Positions 6,790-18,111 of a stretch of 64,000 nt of DNA are shown here, piece by piece (positions within the stretch are counted from its first letter, which is position 1; each line of letters opens with the position of its first letter). A model generated the notes under the pieces. It saw nothing but the letters and a program-made list of their open reading frames with translations. It was not told the origin of the DNA and searched no databases. Source of the DNA: CAVSIS01 sp963814875 (GTDB lineage Bacteria > Acidobacteriota > Thermoanaerobaculia > Thermoanaerobaculales > Sulfomarinibacteraceae); NCBI GenBank assembly GCA_963814875.1, contig CAWFFJ010000015.1, positions 248,001 to 312,000 on the forward strand, written 5' to 3'. A program made the position numbers and the translations under genes.

Positions 6790-7893
6790 ATGGACGTCAC
6801 GCTGAACCGAACCACCGTGCTTCAGGAGCTTTCCGTCCTTCAGGGAGTGGTGGAGCGTAGAACCACCATTCCGATCCTCTCCAGCATCCTCGTCGAAGCG
6901 ATCGAGAGCCGGCTGCACATGGTTGCCACGGACCTCGACATGACGATCCTGACATCGTGTCCCGCGGAGGTTCACGTCGCCGGGCGTCTGACGCTCGAAA
7001 GCCGTGTCGCGCAGGAACTCTTCCGCAACCTGCCGAGCGAGGAGCTCAGCCTTCGGCTCGACGGTGACGCGGTCGAGATCGTCAGCGGTCGTTTCCGGTC
7101 ACGCATGTCGGTCGCCGACGCCGGGGAGTACCCGACTGTACCTGACGTTCCCGATGCCGGCAGCTATGGTCTGTCGCTCAACTTGTTCCAACTGATGCTC
7201 CAGCGGGTCGCCTTTGCGATCACGAAGGACGACCCGAAGTTCCAGCTCAACGGAGCCCTGGTGAAGCTCTTGCCCGGGGAGATTGAGATTGCAGCGACCG
7301 ACGGTCACCGACTTGCGGTGGTGCGGGCGCAGGTTCCGGAGGGTCAGCCGCCATTCGAACAACAGCTCTTCCCGCGCAAGCTGCTCGCCGAGTTTGCGCG
7401 CTTCGCCGATGACGAGGTGGTGCTGTCGGCGGGCGACAACCATCTCGGTTTTCGAATGGGCGACAGGACCCTCGTGTCGCGCATCGTGGAGTTGCGCTTC
7501 CCGCAGTATGAGAGGGTCATCGTCCGCAACCATCCCTATCGGGCTCGAGTGGACCGCAAGGAGTTGCTCGCTTCGTTGCGGCGGGTGAGCCTGATGGCTC
7601 ACGAGAAGGCACGCGGCGTGCGGTTCCGGTTCGATCCGGCGGGTGAGATTAAGTTGGTGTCGATCGGGTACGAGCGCGGCAGCGCGGAGGAGGTCCTGGC
7701 GGCGACCTACCAGGGCGAGATTATGGAAATTGCGCTCAACGCTCAGTATGTGATGGACGTGCTCCAGGTTCTCGACGGCGACACGGTAGATTTTCAGTTG
7801 CGCGACGGCAACAGTCAGTGCGTGATCGTGCCGGTGGACGACGATCCGCGCCTCGAGGAGTACATCTACGTTCTCATGCCGATGAGGATCTAA
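6790..7893 (+). CDS. dnaN: DnaN, DNA polymerase III beta sliding clamp
   Basis: Ring-shaped processivity clamp for replication. 367 residues, family length, with three clamp-fold repeats. Recognisable stretches are VLQELSVLQGVVERRTTIPI near the N-terminus, FAITKDDPKFQLNGALVKLL in the middle (family: A.s.de.r..LnGvl) and the C-terminal YVLMPMRI (family LMPMRL). The start is the ATG at 6790; a TTG directly before it (6787) is also in frame. The gene follows oriC and precedes recF, whose GTG lies 5 nt after the dnaN stop. Confidence 0.99.
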   Translation: MDVTLNRTTVLQELSVLQGVVERRTTIPILSSILVEAIESRLHMVATDLDMTILTSCPAEVHVAGRLTLESRVAQELFRNLPSEELSLRLDGDAVEIVSGRFRSRMSVADAGEYPTVPDVPDAGSYGLSLNLFQLMLQRVAFAITKDDPKFQLNGALVKLLPGEIEIAATDGHRLAVVRAQVPEGQPPFEQQLFPRKLLAEFARFADDEVVLSAGDNHLGFRMGDRTLVSRIVELRFPQYERVIVRNHPYRARVDRKELLASLRRVSLMAHEKARGVRFRFDPAGEIKLVSIGYERGSAEEVLAATYQGEIMEIALNAQYVMDVLQVLDGDTVDFQLRDGNSQCVIVPVDDDPRLEEYIYVLMPMRI

Positions 7894-7898
7894 CCGGG

Positions 7899-9019
7899 GT
7901 GTGGTTGGAGTGGCTGGACACCACGGGCTACCGCAACCTCACCTCCGAACGCATTCCATTCTCTGAGGGTGTCAACCTCGTCGTCGGCGACAACGGACAG
8001 GGGAAGACTAACCTCCTCGAAGCCGTGACGGTACTTGGTAACCTGCGTTCCTTTCGCAGTGCGGGTGTTCGCGCCTGGGTCCGTCACGGTGAGCGTGCGC
8101 TCCGCGTCGAGGGACTCGTCCGAGGCCCGGACGGTGGACGGTGTATGCGGCAAATCGTTGAGACAGGTCCTCCGCTCCAGCGTGAGCTCTCGTTGGATGG
8201 CGTCGCCACGACGGTGCCGGAGTACCTCGCCGCGTGCCCAGTGTTCGCAATGAGCTCGGGCGATCGCGACCTCGTCGTTGGAGGGCCCCAAGAGCGACGG
8301 AGCTATCTCGACAGACTCGCCTTTCTGCTCGATTCCACGACCTGGGACGAGCTGCGCGCCTTCCTGCGCGTGTTGCGCCAGCGTAATGCTGCGCTCGCTG
8401 AACGGGCTTCACACGGTGAGCTCGGCGCGTGGAGTGCTCGCCTCTCCGTCGCGGCGGCCCGTGTTGTGCAGCGGCGCAGGGAGACTGCCACAAGGCTGCG
8501 ACCGGTTCTCGACAAGCTCCTGGCCGGCCTTCTGCCGAGCCATGGTCCGCAGGTGGAAATCGGGTACCGTGTCGAGCCCTGGCTGGACCCGGAGCAGACC
8601 CACGAAGTGCTGGCCCACGAGTACGAAAAGCGCTATACTGAGACGTCGGTGCGGGACCGTGAGCAGGGCTTCACCGGCGAGGGTCCGCATCGCCACGACC
8701 TCCGGCTCCGCGTAGATGGCCGGGTGGCCAGGGATGCTCTCAGTGCGGGGCAGGCGAAGGCGGTTGCACTGGCATTACGTCTCGCCGCTCTTGGGCTCGT
8801 CGAGGGCGCCCGAGACGAGCGGTTACCGGTGGTTGTGGACGACGTCGATGCCGAGCTCGATGAGGCCGCCCTGGAACGGCTGCTCGGCGTCCTGGGCACG
8901 GAGCGCCAGATCTTCCTCTCGAGCGCTCATACAGACATGGTCAGGCTCGTGGTCCCGGCGCAACAGCGGATTGAGATGCGCGACGGCCGGTGCTGCTGGG
9001 ATCCCGAGGGAGCAAACGG

Positions 9020-9023
<4 letters not shown>
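7899..9023 (+). CDS. recF: RecF, recombination mediator / replication repair ATPase
   Basis: SMC-like ATPase that helps load RecA at single-strand gaps. 374 residues from the GTG at 7899. The first residues WLEWLDTTGYRNL match the family N-terminus (L..l.NfRny). Walker A is GDNGQGKTNLLEAV, the signature motif is LSAGQAKAVALALRLAAL and Walker B is LPVVVDDVDAELDEAAL. The frame is open further upstream inside dnaN but has no family similarity there. Its stop overlaps the gyrB ATG by 4 nt (ATGA). Standard dnaA-dnaN-recF-gyrB order. Confidence 0.97.
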
Positions 9024-11413
<2,390 letters not shown>

Positions 11414-11414
11414 A

Positions 11415-13913
11415 ATGAGCGACAACCGGATTTCAGGGGGCGCGTCGCGCGTCTCCGTCACGATCGAGGAGGAGCTTCGCAACTCGTACCTCGACTACGC
11501 CATGTCGGTGATCATAGGGCGCGCTCTACCGGACGTGCGCGATGGACTCAAGCCCGTCCACCGCCGGATCCTGTACGGGATGGCCGAGGGCGGGCACTCC
11601 TCGGGCAAGCCGTACAAGAAGTCGGCGCGCATCGTCGGCGACGTCATGGGCCGATACCACCCCCACGGCGACTCGCCGATCTACGACACGATGGTGCGCA
11701 TGGCCCAGGACTTCTCGATGCGATACCCGTTGATCGACGGACAGGGCAACTTCGGGTCGATCGACGGAGACGCTCCTGCGGCGATGCGTTACACCGAGGT
11801 CCGTCTGACCAAGATTGCCGAGGAGATGCTCGGCGACGACGTCGGGAAGGACACCGTCGACTGGGTGCCGAACTACGACGGCTCGAGCCTCGAGCCGTTG
11901 GTCCTACCGGCGCGCTTTCCGAACCTGCTGGTCAACGGTTCGTCCGGCATCGCCGTCGGGATGGCGACCAACATCCCGCCGCACAACCTGTGCGAGGTCG
12001 TCGACGCCACCATACGATTGATCCAGCAGCCCGACGTCACACTCGCGGAGCTGCTCGAGGTGCTCCCGGGTCCCGACTTCCCCACATCGGGCTTCATCCA
12101 CGGGCGCCAGGGCATCGTCGATGCGTACCGAACCGGCCGCGGGATCATTCAGATGCGCGCCCGGGCCGAGATCGAGCTCGACGACGACGGCCGCCATGCC
12201 GCCATCATCGTGCGTGAGCTGCCCTACCAGGTCAACAAGGCCCGGCTCATCGAACAGATCGCGGGGCTGGTCCACGCCAAGCGCCTCGAGGGGATCTCCG
12301 ACCTGCGCGACGAATCTGACCGCGATGGCATCCGGATGGTGGTCGAGCTCAAGCGCGACGCGATCCCGGAGGTCGTTCTCAACCACCTCTACAAGCTCAC
12401 TCAGATGCAGACCACGTTCGGGATCATCCTGCTCGCGGTGCGCAACAACCAGCCCGGCGTCTTCACCCTCATCGAGCTGCTCCGGCACTTCATCGACCAC
12501 CGCAAGGAGGTGGTCGTCCGCCGTACCCGCTACGACCTCGCTCGAGCCCGCGAGCGAGCCCACATCCTCGAGGGTCTGGTGATCGCGCTCGACCATCTCG
12601 ACGAGGTGATCGCGCTGATCCGCGGTGCGGCCGATCCTGCCACAGCGCGGGTCGGGCTGGCGGATCGGTTCGGTCTCAGCGAGCCCCAGGCGCAGGCCAT
12701 TCTCGACATGCGACTGCAGCGCCTGACCGGCCTTGAGCGCGACAAGATCGTTGCCGACTACCGCGAGCTGCTCGCCCAGATCGAGCATCTCGAGAAGATC
12801 CTCGCCTCGCCTGAGATGGTGCTCGGCATCGTCGTCGGCGAGCTCGAGCAAGTCAGGAAGGCCTACGGCGACCCGCGCCGAACGCAGATCATTGCCGACC
12901 CCAACGAGATCTCCGACGAGGACCTGATCGCCGAGGAGGACATGGTCCTGACTGTATCGCGCGACGGCTACGTGAAGCGCTCGGCGCTGTCGACCTACCG
13001 GGCGCAGCGCCGCGGCGGCCGCGGCCGACGGGGCATGGCGACCAAGGCCGAGGACGTGGTGTGGCGGTTGTTTGTCGCCTCGACCCACGCGACAGTGCTG
13101 TTCTTCACCACCAAGGGCCGGGTGTTCGCGAAGAAGGTCCACGAGCTGCCCGAGGTCGGACCCACCTCCCGCGGCCGCGCCCTCGTCAACCTGCTCCCGC
13201 TCGAGCCTGAGGAGGGCGTTGCCACGCTGCTGACCGTGCGCGACTTCGGCGAGCACGAGGACGCCTTCCTGCTGTTCGCCACTCGTCGCGGCAAGGTCAA
13301 GCGCACCCGGCTGTCCGCCTACGCCAACATCCGCTCCAGCGGACTGCGCGCGGTGTCGATCGTCGACGGCGATGACCTCCTCGCCGTCCACCTCACCAAC
13401 GGCAGCAGCCACGTCTTCATGGGGACCCGGGCGGGGATGGCGATCCGCTTCGACGAGGCCGACGCGCGCCCGATGGGCCGGGTCTCGGCCGGCGTGCGCG
13501 GCATCTCCCTGCGCGAGGGTGACGCCGTCGAGGAGGTTGCCACCTTCGACCCAAGCGACGAGGGCGATGTCCTCGTGGTCACCGACCGCGGCTTCGGCAA
13601 GCGCACGGCGGTGGCCGAGTTCCGCCTCCAGCACCGCGGGGGCATCGGCATCACCCTGGTCCGGTTGACCGACAGGAACGGCGAGGTGGTCGGCATCCGC
13701 CACGTCCACGACGACGACCAGGCGCTCCTCATCACCGAGACCGGGATGTTGATTCGCATGCACATCGCCGAAATCTCGCGGATCGGCCGTGCCACCCAGG
13801 GCGTGCGCCTGATACGGCTCGACGAGGACGATCGAGTGGTCGCGGTGGCAAAGCTCGTGGACAGCGACGACGGTGACGAGGAGGACGACGAGCTCGAAGC
13901 CAACGAGGTCTGA
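11415..13913 (+). CDS. gyrA: DNA gyrase subunit A
   Basis: DNA-cleaving subunit of gyrase. 832 residues. The breakage-reunion domain holds the quinolone-region motif HPHGDSPIYDTMVRMAQDF and the catalytic Tyr in AAMRYTEVRL. The C-terminal beta-pinwheel starts at about residue 500 and carries the GyrA box QRRGGRG, which separates it from ParC. A very acidic tail (DSDDGDEEDDELEANEV) closes the protein. The start at 11415 gives the family N-terminus; the frame is open upstream only within gyrB. A Ser sits at the common quinolone-resistance position, which is the wild-type state. Confidence 0.98.
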   Translation: MSDNRISGGASRVSVTIEEELRNSYLDYAMSVIIGRALPDVRDGLKPVHRRILYGMAEGGHSSGKPYKKSARIVGDVMGRYHPHGDSPIYDTMVRMAQDFSMRYPLIDGQGNFGSIDGDAPAAMRYTEVRLTKIAEEMLGDDVGKDTVDWVPNYDGSSLEPLVLPARFPNLLVNGSSGIAVGMATNIPPHNLCEVVDATIRLIQQPDVTLAELLEVLPGPDFPTSGFIHGRQGIVDAYRTGRGIIQMRARAEIELDDDGRHAAIIVRELPYQVNKARLIEQIAGLVHAKRLEGISDLRDESDRDGIRMVVELKRDAIPEVVLNHLYKLTQMQTTFGIILLAVRNNQPGVFTLIELLRHFIDHRKEVVVRRTRYDLARARERAHILEGLVIALDHLDEVIALIRGAADPATARVGLADRFGLSEPQAQAILDMRLQRLTGLERDKIVADYRELLAQIEHLEKILASPEMVLGIVVGELEQVRKAYGDPRRTQIIADPNEISDEDLIAEEDMVLTVSRDGYVKRSALSTYRAQRRGGRGRRGMATKAEDVVWRLFVASTHATVLFFTTKGRVFAKKVHELPEVGPTSRGRALVNLLPLEPEEGVATLLTVRDFGEHEDAFLLFATRRGKVKRTRLSAYANIRSSGLRAVSIVDGDDLLAVHLTNGSSHVFMGTRAGMAIRFDEADARPMGRVSAGVRGISLREGDAVEEVATFDPSDEGDVLVVTDRGFGKRTAVAEFRLQHRGGIGITLVRLTDRNGEVVGIRHVHDDDQALLITETGMLIRMHIAEISRIGRATQGVRLIRLDEDDRVVAVAKLVDSDDGDEEDDELEANEV

Positions 13914-13919
13914 CGAGCG

Positions 13920-14465
13920 GTGCCGGCCCCGGGACCGCTCGACCCGCGCACGGTCGGCGCGACCGCCGTGGCCCACCAGGAAGGCGTGATCGGCCTTCTC
14001 GCCCTGGTCGGGCTGTCGCTCACCGAGGGCGGGGCTGGCGCAGCCCTTCTCCCTTCTGGATCCTGGGCGGCTGCAATCGGTATCGGCCTCGCCTGCGGCC
14101 TCCCGCTGGCCGGGGTGATGTGGCTCTTGCGAGTGATCCCCGCGCTGGCCGAGCTCGAGGCATGGCAGCGGCGCATGGTCGCCAGCTGGCGGGTCGCGGA
14201 CGCGCTCGCGGTGGCGCTGCTCTCCGGCCTCGCCGAGGAGGCGCTGATGCGCGCGCTGCTCCAGCCGATCGTCGGGCTGGTGGCCGCCGCGGCACTGTTT
14301 GCCGTGCTCCACATCGTTCCGGACCGGCGGTTGTGGCCGTGGCCGGTGATGGCGTTCGGAATGGGACTGGTTTTCGGCCTGCTGTTCGAGCGCTGGGGGT
14401 ACCCAGCCGCGGCCGCGGCCCACGCCGCGGTCAACGCGGTTGGCCTGATCCGACTGCAGCGATGA
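13920..14465 (+). CDS. CPBP-family intramembrane metalloprotease (Abi/CAAX-like)
   Basis: 181-residue multi-spanning membrane protein. The three CPBP motifs appear in order in the second half: EEALMR (EExxxR), FAVLH (FxxxH) and HAAVN (HxxxN). Hydrophobic segments include GVIGLLALVGLSL, AAAIGIGLACGLPLAGVMWL and FGMGLVFGLLF. Starts at a GTG 6 nt after gyrA, so it is probably co-transcribed. The family includes type II CAAX prenyl-protease-like enzymes; no substrate can be inferred here. A short form compared with the typical 200-300 residues, but all catalytic motifs are kept. Confidence 0.85.
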   Translation: MPAPGPLDPRTVGATAVAHQEGVIGLLALVGLSLTEGGAGAALLPSGSWAAAIGIGLACGLPLAGVMWLLRVIPALAELEAWQRRMVASWRVADALAVALLSGLAEEALMRALLQPIVGLVAAAALFAVLHIVPDRRLWPWPVMAFGMGLVFGLLFERWGYPAAAAAHAAVNAVGLIRLQR

Positions 14466-14492
14466 AGGGAAGCCGAACGGTCCGCACCTGTG

Positions 14493-14498
14493 TACAAT
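14493..14498 (+). promoter_or_regulatory. Candidate -10 hexamer TACAAT upstream of pdxS
   Basis: TACAAT (5 of 6 matches to TATAAT) lies 50 nt before the pdxS ATG in the 83-nt spacer after the CPBP gene. No good -35 is visible. The same hexamer occurs before the DUF4177-like gene, the thiolase remnant and tRNA-Ser(GCU). Confidence 0.4.
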
Positions 14499-14548
14499 AG
14501 TTGGCCCCGTCGGGCATGGTTGCCGATGGCGGGCAGGGAGGCGGAGCC

Positions 14549-15436
14549 ATGAACTTCCAGGATGAGCGGTTCCGGGTTAAGGTCGGCCTGGCCGAAATGC
14601 TCAAGGGCGGCGTGATCATGGACGTGACCACCGCCGAGCAGGCGAAGATCGCCGAGGACGCCGGCGCCGCTGCCGTCATGGCGCTCGAGCGCGTGCCTGC
14701 CGACATCCGCATACAGGGCGGCGTCGCCAGGATGGCCTCCCTCGACAAGATTCGCGAGATCCAAGCCACGGTGTCGATCCCGGTGATGGCGAAATGCCGC
14801 ATCGGCCACGTTGCCGAGGCCAAGATTCTCGAGGCGATCGAGGTTGACTTCATCGACGAGAGCGAGGTGCTGACCCCGGCCGACGACGAGAATCATGTCT
14901 TCAAGCACCCCTTCAAAGTCCCCTTCGTGTGCGGCTGCCGGAACCTCGGCGAGGCCCTGCGCCGAATCGGAGAGGGCGCCGCGATGATCCGCACCAAGGG
15001 CGAGGCGGGATCGGGCGACATCGTCGAGGCCGTGCGCCACCTGCGCGCGGTTCGGCGCGAGCTCAAGACGCTCACCGTCCTCGACGAGAACGAGCTCATG
15101 GCCGAGGCCAAGCGCCTGCAGGCGCCCTATGAGCTGGTCGCCTGGGTAGCGGAGAACGGCCGCCTGCCGGTGCCGAACTTCGCCGCCGGCGGGGTCGCGA
15201 CCCCGGCCGACGCCGCCCTGTGCATGATGCTCGGTGCAGAGGCAGTGTTCGTCGGGTCCGGCATCTTCAAGTCCGGCGACCCGGAGCATCGCGGGCGCGC
15301 GATCGTCCAGGCCGTCACCCACTGGCAGGACGCCGCAAAGCTGGCCGAGCTGTCCGCGAACCTCGGCGAAGCAATGTCCGGTCTCGCTGTCGGCAAGCTG
15401 ACTCCCGAGGAGATGCTCTCGCGCCGAGGGTGGTGA
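14549..15436 (+). CDS. pdxS: PdxS, pyridoxal 5'-phosphate synthase lyase subunit
   Basis: Makes PLP directly from ribose 5-phosphate, glyceraldehyde 3-phosphate and ammonia delivered by PdxT; a dodecamer in the cytoplasm. 295 residues, family length. Conserved stretches: KVGLAEMLKGGVIMDVTTAE with the catalytic Asp, AVMALERVPADIR with the Schiff-base region (next Lys in RMASLDKIREIQ), and NFAAGGVATPADAALCMMLG near the C-terminus. The start at 14549 is preceded by a purine-rich GGGAGGCGG site. The stop overlaps the pdxT ATG by one base (TGATG). Presence of PdxST means the DXP-dependent B6 route is not needed. Confidence 0.98.
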   Translation: MNFQDERFRVKVGLAEMLKGGVIMDVTTAEQAKIAEDAGAAAVMALERVPADIRIQGGVARMASLDKIREIQATVSIPVMAKCRIGHVAEAKILEAIEVDFIDESEVLTPADDENHVFKHPFKVPFVCGCRNLGEALRRIGEGAAMIRTKGEAGSGDIVEAVRHLRAVRRELKTLTVLDENELMAEAKRLQAPYELVAWVAENGRLPVPNFAAGGVATPADAALCMMLGAEAVFVGSGIFKSGDPEHRGRAIVQAVTHWQDAAKLAELSANLGEAMSGLAVGKLTPEEMLSRRGW

Positions 15437-16017
15437 TGCGCGTCGGCGTGCTCGCCCTGCAGGGCGATTTTGCGGCCCATGCCGCGCGGTTGACCGATCT
15501 CGGGGCGACGGTCTCGCCGGTCCGTACCGCCGCCGAGCTCGCCCGGGTCGACGCCCTCGTCTTCCCCGGCGGCGAGTCGACCGCCATGCTCCGCCTGATG
15601 GAGCCCGAAGACCTGTTCACAGCACTCGGTGTCCGTCTCGCGGCCGGACTCCCGGTGCTTGCAACGTGTGCCGGCGTCATCCTGATCGCGGCCGGTGTCC
15701 GGCCGGTTCAACGCAGCCTCGCAGCTCTTGACGTGGACGTCACTCGCAACGCCTACGGGCGACAGCTCCACTCCTCGGTCGCTCCGGTCCGTCTCGCCTC
15801 CGGCCTTGATGGGCCCGCCACCATGGAGGCCGTCTTCATCCGCGCACCGCGCATCGAACGCGTCGGTCTCGGCGTGGAGGTCCTGGCGCACCGGGACGAG
15901 GACCCGGTGCTGGTCCGGCAGCGAGGCGTCCTGGCCGCCACCTTCCACCCCGAGCTCGGCGCGGACACCCGCGTCCACCGCTGGTTCCTCGAGCTGGTCG
16001 CAGCGCGCGCGGCCTGA
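15436..16017 (+). CDS. pdxT: PdxT, glutaminase subunit of PLP synthase
   Basis: Class I glutamine amidotransferase that supplies ammonia to PdxS. 193 residues. Motifs: GVLALQGDFAAH at the N-terminus, FPGGEST (oxyanion/active-site loop), the nucleophile Cys in LATCAGVIL and the His-Glu pair in TFHPEL. The ATG shares its A with the pdxS stop, indicating coupled translation. The frame extends upstream inside pdxS, but the family N-terminus MRVGVLALQG fixes the start. Confidence 0.97.
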   Translation: MRVGVLALQGDFAAHAARLTDLGATVSPVRTAAELARVDALVFPGGESTAMLRLMEPEDLFTALGVRLAAGLPVLATCAGVILIAAGVRPVQRSLAALDVDVTRNAYGRQLHSSVAPVRLASGLDGPATMEAVFIRAPRIERVGLGVEVLAHRDEDPVLVRQRGVLAATFHPELGADTRVHRWFLELVAARAA

Positions 16018-16028
16018 GCCTGGTCGGT

Positions 16029-16985
16029 ATGGACACCCACACGCTCGCGCAAGTGGACACGCTGCTGCGACGCGCCGTGCTGCGGATCGTGCCCCTCACC
16101 GAGCCAACCGCCGGGCCCGCCGCGGGCGGGAGCCGGCCCTGGTTTGTCGGCGCGCAGGCCTGCCTCGACGCGGTCGCGGCGCTCGTGGGTGGAGAGAGTC
16201 TCGCCGCCGCGGGGTTCGGCGGACCCTGGCCGGCCCTCGAGACCTCGGGACGCGTGCTCGCACCCGGGCTTCCGATGGTGGTCGGCACGTCGCCTCGAGA
16301 GGGACCGGACGCCCTCTACTGGCGCGAGGGCGACGAGGTGTGGCGCTCGGCCGACAGAGGGGCGGAGCGGGTCCTCGCGCTGGGGGCCGATGCCTCGCCG
16401 CCGGGGTGCGCCATCGACCTGCTCTGGTTCGGTGACGGTGAGCGCTACCTGCTCTCGGGGGGCGACCTCACGGTGGACGACCGCTTCAGCCGCCTCCGGG
16501 TCGCGGCCGACCCGGCCTGGCTCGAGCACGAGCTGGCCCGCCGCCACCGTGTCGATCGAGGCGTCGTCTCGGGCCTTCCGACCCGGCCGAGCTGCCGACC
16601 TTCCCGGATCGAGGTCCGGCGTGCGCTCAACTTGCTGCCGACCGGGATCTGGGACGATCCCGCCGCTGTGCTCGCTGCGCGCGAGGGTGTCGAGCGCGCT
16701 GACCTTCTCGGTGACCGGTTACTGCTCCGCCTCGCGGCAGGCCAGGAGGTCCAGCTGATTGTGTCCTCACGTCGCGGCGGGTGGCGAGCCGAGCGCAGTG
16801 ACGGCGAGTGGCCCTATCTCGCGGCGGAGATCGCAGCCGAGGGGTCGGATATCACCTACGCGGCCGAGCTCGACCCTCGCATCGACCCGCTCAGGCCGGG
16901 AGTCCGCACACGTCTCGCCTTTGACCTCGTCTCGGATCTGGTGGTACTCGGGGGGGCCAGGAGCGCGTCGGACATCGGCCCTTGA
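16029..16985 (+). CDS. Uncharacterised protein downstream of pdxT
   Basis: 318 residues, not recognised. It starts 11 nt after pdxT on the same strand, so it is probably in the pdxST transcript. No signal peptide, membrane segment or cofactor motif is visible. The composition is rich in Ala, Arg, Asp and Leu. A first part contains PWFVGAQACLDAVAALVGGE and several short beta-like stretches (DGERYLLSGGDLTVDDRF). A middle part looks charged and helical (DPAWLEHELARRHRVDRG). Codon use fits the neighbours (strong third-position GC), supporting a real gene. Function unknown; co-transcription does not prove a role in B6 metabolism. Confidence 0.7.
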   Translation: MDTHTLAQVDTLLRRAVLRIVPLTEPTAGPAAGGSRPWFVGAQACLDAVAALVGGESLAAAGFGGPWPALETSGRVLAPGLPMVVGTSPREGPDALYWREGDEVWRSADRGAERVLALGADASPPGCAIDLLWFGDGERYLLSGGDLTVDDRFSRLRVAADPAWLEHELARRHRVDRGVVSGLPTRPSCRPSRIEVRRALNLLPTGIWDDPAAVLAAREGVERADLLGDRLLLRLAAGQEVQLIVSSRRGGWRAERSDGEWPYLAAEIAAEGSDITYAAELDPRIDPLRPGVRTRLAFDLVSDLVVLGGARSASDIGP

Positions 16986-17019
16986 CGTCGGTGCCGCTCT
17001 GATAGCAGCTCGGCCGACA

Positions 17020-17038
17020 GGATTCGCACGGCGAATCC
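17020..17038. terminator. Hairpin between convergent genes (possible bidirectional terminator)
   Basis: A perfect 8-bp stem (17020-17027 with 17031-17038, GGATTCGC/GCGAATCC) with a 3-nt loop lies in the 132-nt spacer between the unknown gene and the metallohydrolase, which converge. There is no T-run, so any terminator role is inferred from position. Confidence 0.4.
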
Positions 17039-17117
17039 AAAGCAGAGCGCACCGCAGAGCCCCTCAGCGCCCTCTCCCGACACCTGGCCCTTCCACGGGG
17101 GGCAGCGGCACGCCTGG

Positions 17118-17897
17118 CTAGAACTCGTACTCGCGACCCTGCTCGAGCTCCTCGATGGGCCACGGCAGCTCGGTGGCGGCGAGCTCCGCGCGCAGCTCGT
17201 CGATGTGAGGCGGTTTGAAGTGGTAGATCAGGATTCGCGGCGGGCGGCGGAGCTTGGCGAGCTCGCCGGCGAGGGTCTGCGGGCTCAGGTGCAGGCTGGC
17301 GTCCGCAATCGACTGGAGACGGTTCGGAAAGGAGCACTCCGTGATCACCGCGCGCAGGTCGTCGGTCGCGTTGGCAACCGTCCAGACCCTCTCAGTCGGA
17401 CCGGTGTCGGAGGTGAACAGGACACTGGCGCCACCCTGGCGCAGGAGCAGGCCGACGGTGGGGACGATGTGGTTGACCGGTATGGCGGTCACTTCAAGGT
17501 CGCCGCCCGGCAGACCGGGGATGACGAACGGGCGCTCCGCCTCGACGGCGACGAAACGCAGTCGTGGGTAGACTCGATTGGGGATTCGGCTGAAGTCGGG
17601 CCAGGTGTCGTTGTTGAACACGTGGCGGCGGACGACCGCCAGGATCCGCCGGGTCGAGTAGATCGACATCGCCTCGTGGTCGAAGCCGAAGGTGTTTTCG
17701 ATCAGGAACGGCAGGGTCGCCGTGTGGTCGATGTGGGAGTGGGTGATGAGGACGTGCCGGATCCGGCCCTGGTCGACGATCGGCAGCGCCCTCGTGATGG
17801 CACCGGCGTCCACCGCGACGGTACCGTCAATCAGGAACGAGGTCATTCGACAGGCCGGGCTGTCACCGCCAAAACTGCCCAGGACGCGGAACTTCAC
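17118..17897 (-). CDS. MBL-fold metallohydrolase, 3',5'-cyclic-nucleotide phosphodiesterase (class II)-like
   Basis: 259 residues from the GTG at 17897. Begins KFRVLGSFGGDSP and carries the metallo-beta-lactamase metal motif THSHIDHTATLPF. Later metal ligands are likely in IPVNHIVPTVG, FTSDTGPTERVW and LIYHFKPPH. The arrangement (short N-terminus, the sequence FLIDGTVAVDAGAIT before the metal motif) resembles class II cyclic-nucleotide phosphodiesterases rather than RNases or glyoxalases. The class II signature has Leu where this protein has Ile (HxHIDH). A TATAAT on the minus strand ends 6 nt before the GTG, suggesting a leaderless mRNA; the next bases upstream belong to the dispersed repeat. 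cAMP hydrolysis is inferred from family only. Confidence 0.8.
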   Translation of the reverse strand: MKFRVLGSFGGDSPACRMTSFLIDGTVAVDAGAITRALPIVDQGRIRHVLITHSHIDHTATLPFLIENTFGFDHEAMSIYSTRRILAVVRRHVFNNDTWPDFSRIPNRVYPRLRFVAVEAERPFVIPGLPGGDLEVTAIPVNHIVPTVGLLLRQGGASVLFTSDTGPTERVWTVANATDDLRAVITECSFPNRLQSIADASLHLSPQTLAGELAKLRRPPRILIYHFKPPHIDELRAELAATELPWPIEELEQGREYEF

Positions 17898-17903
17898 CGC
17901 GCG

Positions 17904-17932
17904 ATTATACCGTGCCGCTAGGAGTGTGTAGC
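17904..17932 (-). promoter_or_regulatory. Promoter for the metallohydrolase, -35 region inside the dispersed repeat
   Basis: Perfect TATAAT at 17909-17904 (minus strand) and, 17 nt upstream, GCTACA (17932-17927), a weak -35 that falls in the terminal inverted repeat of the 165-bp element. The predicted start of transcription coincides with the GTG start codon. Confidence 0.5.
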
Positions 17933-18083
17933 CCATAGCGTGCACGGCGTCTTTCGGGCGGCGTGAAGCCCCGTTCTTGTTGCATTCTCGGCCCGTACTG
18001 GGAGTACTGCTCCTCGAATGCGCCTCAACGGAGGCGTCACGGCGTTCCCAAACCCACCATCCATCTATGAGCCACACACTCCT
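17919..18083 (+). repeat. Dispersed 165-bp repeat with about 20-bp terminal inverted repeats, copy 1
   Basis: The ends are near-perfect inverted repeats: the left end reads TAGGAGTGTGTAGCCCATAG and the right end is its complement with 2 mismatches over 19. The interior is shared with 32517-32682 in opposite orientation at high identity (for example GGCGTCTTTCGGGCGGCGTG and GCTCCTCGAATGCGCCTCAA). It holds no gene and fills almost the whole divergent spacer between the metallohydrolase and dprA. Size and ends resemble a MITE or other non-autonomous element; no target-site duplication is obvious. Confidence 0.88.
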
Positions 18084-18111
18084 CGGCCCCGCGTCCGGGT
18101 ACCATGCGGTG

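Noticed and set aside
11904..14423. 839-codon open frame antisense to gyrA and the CPBP gene
   Set aside because: Low-complexity His/Arg/Glu/Asp-rich shadow with no motif; crosses two certain genes.
13319..15322. 667-codon minus-strand frame over gyrA end, CPBP and pdxS
   Set aside because: Spans three recognised plus-strand genes; composition is that of an antisense frame.
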